From the NCBI GenBank assembly GCA_947457605.1, contig CANGWP010000086.1, positions 1 to 9,678 of the forward strand: a stretch of DNA of 9,678 nucleotides, read 5' to 3'. Below the pieces are notes generated by a model. The model was not told the DNA's origin. It saw nothing but the letters and a program-made list of their open reading frames with translations, and did not search any database. The position numbers and the translations under genes are program-made. The stretch comes from Bdellovibrionales bacterium. GTDB lineage: Bacteria; Bdellovibrionota; UBA1018; CAIMNF01. Shown one piece after another: positions 6,050 through 9,678 of this stretch. The stretch's first letter is position 1; the number at the start of each line of letters is the position of its first letter.

Positions 6050-8245
6050 ATGAACAGCACCACTCCAGGAACTGCATCCATGAGCCAAATTGAAGGTACT
6101 TCTCGGAAACTCGTATCCCTTCCTTCTGCCAGAACCCAAGGTACGGAAGAACTCACCCGACTTCTCACCCGTCCGGCGCGCACGTTCGAGGAAATGATTT
6201 CCGCAATCGCGCTTGATGGAGGGACTGCCCTTCTTTCCGCACCTGTTCAAGCTCTTCCCGTTCACCGGAGCTCAGGCACCGTGGGATTCAATTACTCTAT
6301 TGCCGCAAAAATGCTTGCGTATGTCCGGGTGGGACTGACCACCTCCAGCCACTGGATGATTCAATCCCTGATCCTCGACGGCACATCCTCGTGGGTAACC
6401 CACTACTATTCCGCAGATGGCTCTTTTGCCTATAGCGAGGGGCCAAGCACCCAAGGCTTTGAGAACATTCCTTCCTCGACCTTCGAGACTGCATGTCCGA
6501 TCCTGAACTTCCTGTATACGATTGCATCGATTGAGTATCCAAAAACCGCGGAGGGCGCCGCAAACACATCTCTTCTCCACACCATCGAGCGCATTTTGAA
6601 ACGAGTGGAACTGACCCGCGGAGAATCACTGTCTTTCAACCTCGGCGCCCGCGACCCTGCAATCGTGCGCTTGAATGAAAAACTTTTGAAACTCGAGTGC
6701 GATCCTGTTTACACCTGGAAAGAACGCCAGACGATCTTCTCCAAGGTGAAGGAAGAACGAAAAACCCTGATCGCGACCAAGAAGCGCGCACATCGCAGCC
6801 ATTTTGTGAGCTACACCCTTCCCCTGCTGGTTTCAGATTTCGGGAACTTCCTTTCCCGTTTCAAGATCCGCCCACTCAGCAATCTTTTCGGGTTGGTTGA
6901 GCGGATCCTGCTCGATCCGGTTCGCTGGTTTTTCAAAGTGGTGCGCGGAAACATGGGGTATTCGGTTGCGCTTGCGATCTACAGCCCATTCACCTTTTTC
7001 TTCATCACCCAACCCATGAACCCCCACGCAATGTGGGCGGTGGGAAAAGTTCGTTCCGCCTACATCGACACCACCGACAAGATGAAAACCCTGCTCGGAG
7101 CAGGAGTTGCAGCGAGCGCTGCCGGTGCCACAGAAAGCACCGAACCAAAATCGGAGCAAAACCCGAAATCCAATTCTTCATCCGGAATCGGGGCGCCTGC
7201 GGGAAATTCGATGCCTGCAGCGAGCGGCCCCGTCTCCGGCATGCCCCTTTCTTCGGATCGCCCGGAAGTGGCAACCCAGAGCTGGGAGGATCGCATGAGC
7301 CAGTTCAAGGCCATGCAAATCGCCTACGAGGGAAATCTCGAGATCGCGCCCCGCTTTGGACGGCTTGAGCAGATGGAGACCCAGCTCAACTGGCCCCTCA
7401 TCGTGGAGAGCACCTGGCTTGAAACCGAACGCTACCTTCAGTTCCTGAACTTTTTGAAAGCAAATGAAAAGGACTACGATCCTGCCTTCATCCGCTTTGC
7501 CGAGAAAGAAAAGTCCCGCGCCGAGGAGGTGCAGTTTTATCTCTGGGACCGGAACATCCGCTTCATTCTGGACCACCCCTACACCATGATGGACGAGACC
7601 CGGGAACAAACCCAAATGGATCACTATGTGGGCCGCTCTTTCATCCTTCTTCGCGACATGACGAACACGCTTGCAAGCCGCAAGAAGGGAATTCCACTTC
7701 CCCATGGCCATGACCGCATCATCGCGCTTGCCAAGAAATTCGACTCCGAATATCGCGCAGGCGGGAGCGTGCTCGACCGCTTGAAGAACAATTCGAAAAT
7801 CTTTGGAAGCCGCGATCCACTGAACACCTCAGAACTTCGGAACTACATGAAGCGCCAGTGGGAAGTGCTCTACCTCCTGCAAAACCACGCCCAGGAAGCA
7901 TCGAACTCCGGACTCCAAATGTACAACTGGTCCATCCGGAACACCGTCCACCTGCTTCAGTCGCTCTACTCCACCAAGCGCGAGGAGCTTTCCCTGATCG
8001 CCCTTCAATTCAAGAAGGGCCTCAGCCGATCGAAGCTTTCCGGAAATGCCTCCTTCAAGCAGATCGATTCTCAGTATGAGGCACTCTTTCACATGATGGT
8101 GCTTGAGTTCACTTCGATCCGAAAGGAACTTTCGGAACATCTCAAGAACGACATCGAGGCTTCTCAACGAAAACACCTGATCGAAGGACTTGAAAGTTTC
8201 TTTCAGGAGCGGGATTCTCTCCTAAAACAGGCGAACCTCATTTAA
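6050..8245 (+). CDS. Large hypothetical protein with one membrane segment, low-complexity linker and helical C-terminal half (731 aa)
   Basis: I do not recognise this family. No signal peptide is visible. Residues 1-200 are mixed, with a beta-looking part around 75-130 (VGFNYSIAAKML, SHWMIQSLILDG, SSWVTHYYSADGSFAYSE). Residues 205-250 are strongly charged and helical. Residues 255-300 are hydrophobic/basic and may lie along the membrane, followed by a probable transmembrane segment at about 303-322 (GYSVALAIYSPFTFFFITQP). Residues about 351-410 form a Ser/Ala/Gly/Pro/Asn-rich linker typical of flexible tethers. From 410 to the end the protein is helical with many charged and aromatic residues, possibly coiled coil. 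It starts 1 nt after the stop of the glutaminase-like gene, so the two are almost surely co-transcribed. A tethered inner-membrane scaffold or receptor is a reasonable guess; no enzymatic motif was seen. Confidence 0.8.
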   Translation: MNSTTPGTASMSQIEGTSRKLVSLPSARTQGTEELTRLLTRPARTFEEMISAIALDGGTALLSAPVQALPVHRSSGTVGFNYSIAAKMLAYVRVGLTTSSHWMIQSLILDGTSSWVTHYYSADGSFAYSEGPSTQGFENIPSSTFETACPILNFLYTIASIEYPKTAEGAANTSLLHTIERILKRVELTRGESLSFNLGARDPAIVRLNEKLLKLECDPVYTWKERQTIFSKVKEERKTLIATKKRAHRSHFVSYTLPLLVSDFGNFLSRFKIRPLSNLFGLVERILLDPVRWFFKVVRGNMGYSVALAIYSPFTFFFITQPMNPHAMWAVGKVRSAYIDTTDKMKTLLGAGVAASAAGATESTEPKSEQNPKSNSSSGIGAPAGNSMPAASGPVSGMPLSSDRPEVATQSWEDRMSQFKAMQIAYEGNLEIAPRFGRLEQMETQLNWPLIVESTWLETERYLQFLNFLKANEKDYDPAFIRFAEKEKSRAEEVQFYLWDRNIRFILDHPYTMMDETREQTQMDHYVGRSFILLRDMTNTLASRKKGIPLPHGHDRIIALAKKFDSEYRAGGSVLDRLKNNSKIFGSRDPLNTSELRNYMKRQWEVLYLLQNHAQEASNSGLQMYNWSIRNTVHLLQSLYSTKREELSLIALQFKKGLSRSKLSGNASFKQIDSQYEALFHMMVLEFTSIRKELSEHLKNDIEASQRKHLIEGLESFFQERDSLLKQANLI

Positions 8246-8257
8246 GATCCGGGTCCG

Positions 8258-9169
8258 ATGTGGACCCGCTTGATCCTGATTCTGAGCTTCAGTTTTGCCG
8301 CGACCGACGCGTGGGCACAAGCTCAGCGGGGCTCAAACCCGCCTGACATGAATCTCCAGACCTTCCGTCCGCGAGGAACCATTCCCTCGATCGGGGAAAT
8401 CCTTAAGAACTTTCACGGTTCCTATGCAGTGTCGTACATGGGACCACGAATCAACGGTTCTCCCGATGAAACCTACAACGTATTCATTCCGGATGTGGCC
8501 CCGGTACAGCTCTTTCATTCGCTGAAACTCGGATACCAGGCCACCCCGAATTTGCAGATCGGCGTGGGCGCGGATGTCGTTCAAAACATGGTGAATGGAG
8601 TGATGGGCACCACGGGATTCGTCCGGAACCGTACCTCCGAGTGGTATGACCCATATCTTTATTTTGATCTTCCGAACCTCATTCAGGTCGATGGCTGGTT
8701 TGTCTTTACGAGCGCCTCCTTCAGTCTGCCCGTGGGTCCTGCATCGCTTGCATCCGCAAAAATCACCTCGATGATCCTGCAGCAAAGTTGGAACCTGAAT
8801 ACCTCAAGCCCCTTCAGCTTTGGATTTGGCTGGTTTTTGAACCCGCAATTTTACAATGATCCACTCCCGCAGGGATTCACCGATCGGCAGACGCTATTCC
8901 TGTCGTTTGGGCCGAATCTTGGATTCGCACTCTCAAAAACCATCAGCATCCGCGCGTCGGCAAGCTTCAATGTCGAACATCGCTCGCCGAATCCGAACGG
9001 ACTTTTTCATCTGGGCGAGGCGCTCCCCGACACCGCTCGCGGAAGTCTGAGCTGGTCGCCTGACATTTCGCCTTTGTTTGTCTCCTTTGGCGGGTATGTG
9101 CAATCAGTGCTCTGGTCGCCCTCGTTTGACACTTCGATCGTGGGCGCGAATTTTTCGATCGGGTTTTGA
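8258..9169 (+). CDS. Probable outer-membrane beta-barrel protein (303 aa)
   Basis: A signal peptide is clear: MWTRL, a hydrophobic core, then TDAWAQAQ with likely cleavage after AWA (residue 20). The mature protein shows alternating hydrophobic and polar strands, many aromatic residues at strand ends, Asn/Pro/Gly-rich turns, and ends in GANFSIGF with C-terminal phenylalanine, the usual signal for the Bam insertion machinery. Length fits a medium barrel of roughly 10-14 strands, an estimate only. Segments such as LKLGYQATPNLQIGVGADV and ISIRASASFNVEHRS look like neighbouring antiparallel strands. I cannot name a porin family or cargo. It lies 12 nt after the 731-aa gene, with only a weak GGG before ATG 8258, so it is probably translated from the same mRNA. 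Its stop is 4 nt from the convergent methyltransferase gene. Confidence 0.78.
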   Translation: MWTRLILILSFSFAATDAWAQAQRGSNPPDMNLQTFRPRGTIPSIGEILKNFHGSYAVSYMGPRINGSPDETYNVFIPDVAPVQLFHSLKLGYQATPNLQIGVGADVVQNMVNGVMGTTGFVRNRTSEWYDPYLYFDLPNLIQVDGWFVFTSASFSLPVGPASLASAKITSMILQQSWNLNTSSPFSFGFGWFLNPQFYNDPLPQGFTDRQTLFLSFGPNLGFALSKTISIRASASFNVEHRSPNPNGLFHLGEALPDTARGSLSWSPDISPLFVSFGGYVQSVLWSPSFDTSIVGANFSIGF

Positions 9170-9173
9170 CCTT

Positions 9174-9678
9174 TCACTTCACCCGAAGCCTCGCAATGTA
9201 AATCGGCCCGGACCCCTTTGCCCGATCCGGAAAAATCTGAAAGCCATAGCGCGTGGCCTCGAGATCCGAAAGGTCTGAAGTGTCAGGATCAAGCTCCACC
9301 TGATCGCCCTTTTTCTTGAGCAACCGCTCGATCACTCCATCGTTTTCAAGGGGCGAGATCGAACAGGTGGAATAAACCAGGGTCCCGCCCTTCTTGAGCG
9401 AAAGAACAGCCGCACAAAGGAGCGAGTACTGTCGCATCGCAAGTTGCTTGGTTCGGGACTCTTTCCATTCGGACACCCTCTCGTCTTCTTCCATCAAGTG
9501 GCGCTCGCTTGAGCAGGGCGCATCGAGCAGCACGCGATCAAAGCTTGCTTTTTTCTTGAGCCCGAATTGATTTCCATCAAATCCGGTCACCGTGACCAGC
9601 GATTGCAGATTCTCTGGCACATGGCTTGCGATCACCTCTTTTAGTCGGCGTCTTCGTTCGGACGAAAGCTCGTTTGCC
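9174..9678 (-). CDS. RsmB/NOP/NSUN-family RNA cytosine-C5 methyltransferase, C-terminal part; 5' end off the window
   Basis: This family uses S-adenosylmethionine to methylate cytosine C5 in rRNA or tRNA. The frame stays open to the right edge of the window, so about 167 C-terminal residues are present. Visible motifs: ANELSSERRRRL at the edge (the acidic/SAM-adjacent strand followed by the usual Arg-rich helix), FDRVLLDAPCSSERHLM (motif IV with its Pro-Cys), a W...R...Q.SLL helix, and GGTLVYSTCSISPLEND (motif VI, whose TCS cysteine is the usual catalytic nucleophile). The DAPCSSERHLM form, with the His close behind, is nearer to NSUN3/NSUN4-like proteins than to classical RsmB; that subfamily call is tentative. 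A GTG at 9635 is internal to the fold and is not the real start. It is not obviously related to the neighbouring envelope cluster. Confidence 0.9.
   Translation of the reverse strand, partial: ANELSSERRRRLKEVIASHVPENLQSLVTVTGFDGNQFGLKKKASFDRVLLDAPCSSERHLMEEDERVSEWKESRTKQLAMRQYSLLCAAVLSLKKGGTLVYSTCSISPLENDGVIERLLKKKGDQVELDPDTSDLSDLEATRYGFQIFPDRAKGSGPIYIARLRVK

Noticed and set aside
7178..7711. 177-codon minus-strand open frame inside the 731-aa gene
   Set aside because: It lies opposite a co-directional, tightly packed cluster gene and has no recognisable motif; treated as a shadow.
9202..9235. GC-rich inverted repeat (CCGGA / TCCGG) near the 3' end of the methyltransferase gene, followed by AAAAA
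   Set aside because: The A-run follows on the plus strand, so there is no U-tract after the stem in either transcript direction that would make a rho-independent terminator, and it lies inside coding sequence.
9633..9635. GTG as start codon of the methyltransferase
   Set aside because: The frame continues upstream to the window edge with family-like residues (ANELSSERRRRL), so the gene simply runs off the window.

Overview
The window (9678 bases, moderate to high GC by eye) looks like chromosome from a diderm (Gram-negative) bacterium. Two proteins carry Sec-type signal peptides, and one of these looks like an outer-membrane beta-barrel ending in phenylalanine. The housekeeping genes at the edges (glmS and an RsmB/NSUN-type RNA methyltransferase) are ordinary bacterial ones. 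The style (many lineage-specific envelope proteins, short intergenic gaps) would suit a Bdellovibrionota/Oligoflexia-like lineage, but that placement is a guess: no marker in the window proves it.

Layout. (1) 1-678 (+) is the 3' part of glmS, the isomerase domain of glucosamine-6-phosphate synthase. (2) 675-1418 (+) is an unrecognised 247-residue cytoplasmic protein whose ATG overlaps the glmS stop as ATGA. (3) 1422-5213 (-) is a very large protein of up to 1263 residues, convergent with gene 2 and only 3 nt from it. It joins a circularly permuted ATP-grasp (amidoligase-type) module, a long helical middle and a C-terminal HExxH zinc-peptidase-like module. (4) 5214-5307 is a short AT-rich divergent promoter region with nearly mirror-symmetric promoter elements. 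(5) 5308-6048, 6050-8245 and 8258-9169 (+) form a tight three-gene cluster: a secreted protein-glutaminase-like enzyme with a Cys-His-Asp triad, an unrecognised 731-residue protein with one probable membrane segment, a low-complexity linker and a helical C-terminal half, and an outer-membrane barrel-like protein. (6) 9174-9678 (-) is the C-terminal part of an RNA m5C methyltransferase, convergent with the barrel gene at a 4-nt gap.

How they may work together. The most interesting part is 1422-9169: a divergently transcribed unit pairing a cytoplasmic ATP-grasp/HExxH fusion with an exported glutamine-deamidase/transglutaminase-fold enzyme and two envelope proteins. Circularly permuted ATP-grasp enzymes are known to sit beside transglutaminase-like and peptidase genes in predicted amidoligase systems. 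The parts fit a peptide or protein-modification system in which an amide bond is made in the cytoplasm and acted on in the periplasm or at the surface. The domain calls are well supported. The shared pathway is inference from gene order and the shared promoter region. No tRNA, rRNA, CRISPR array, insertion sequence, prophage gene or convincing rho-independent terminator was seen.
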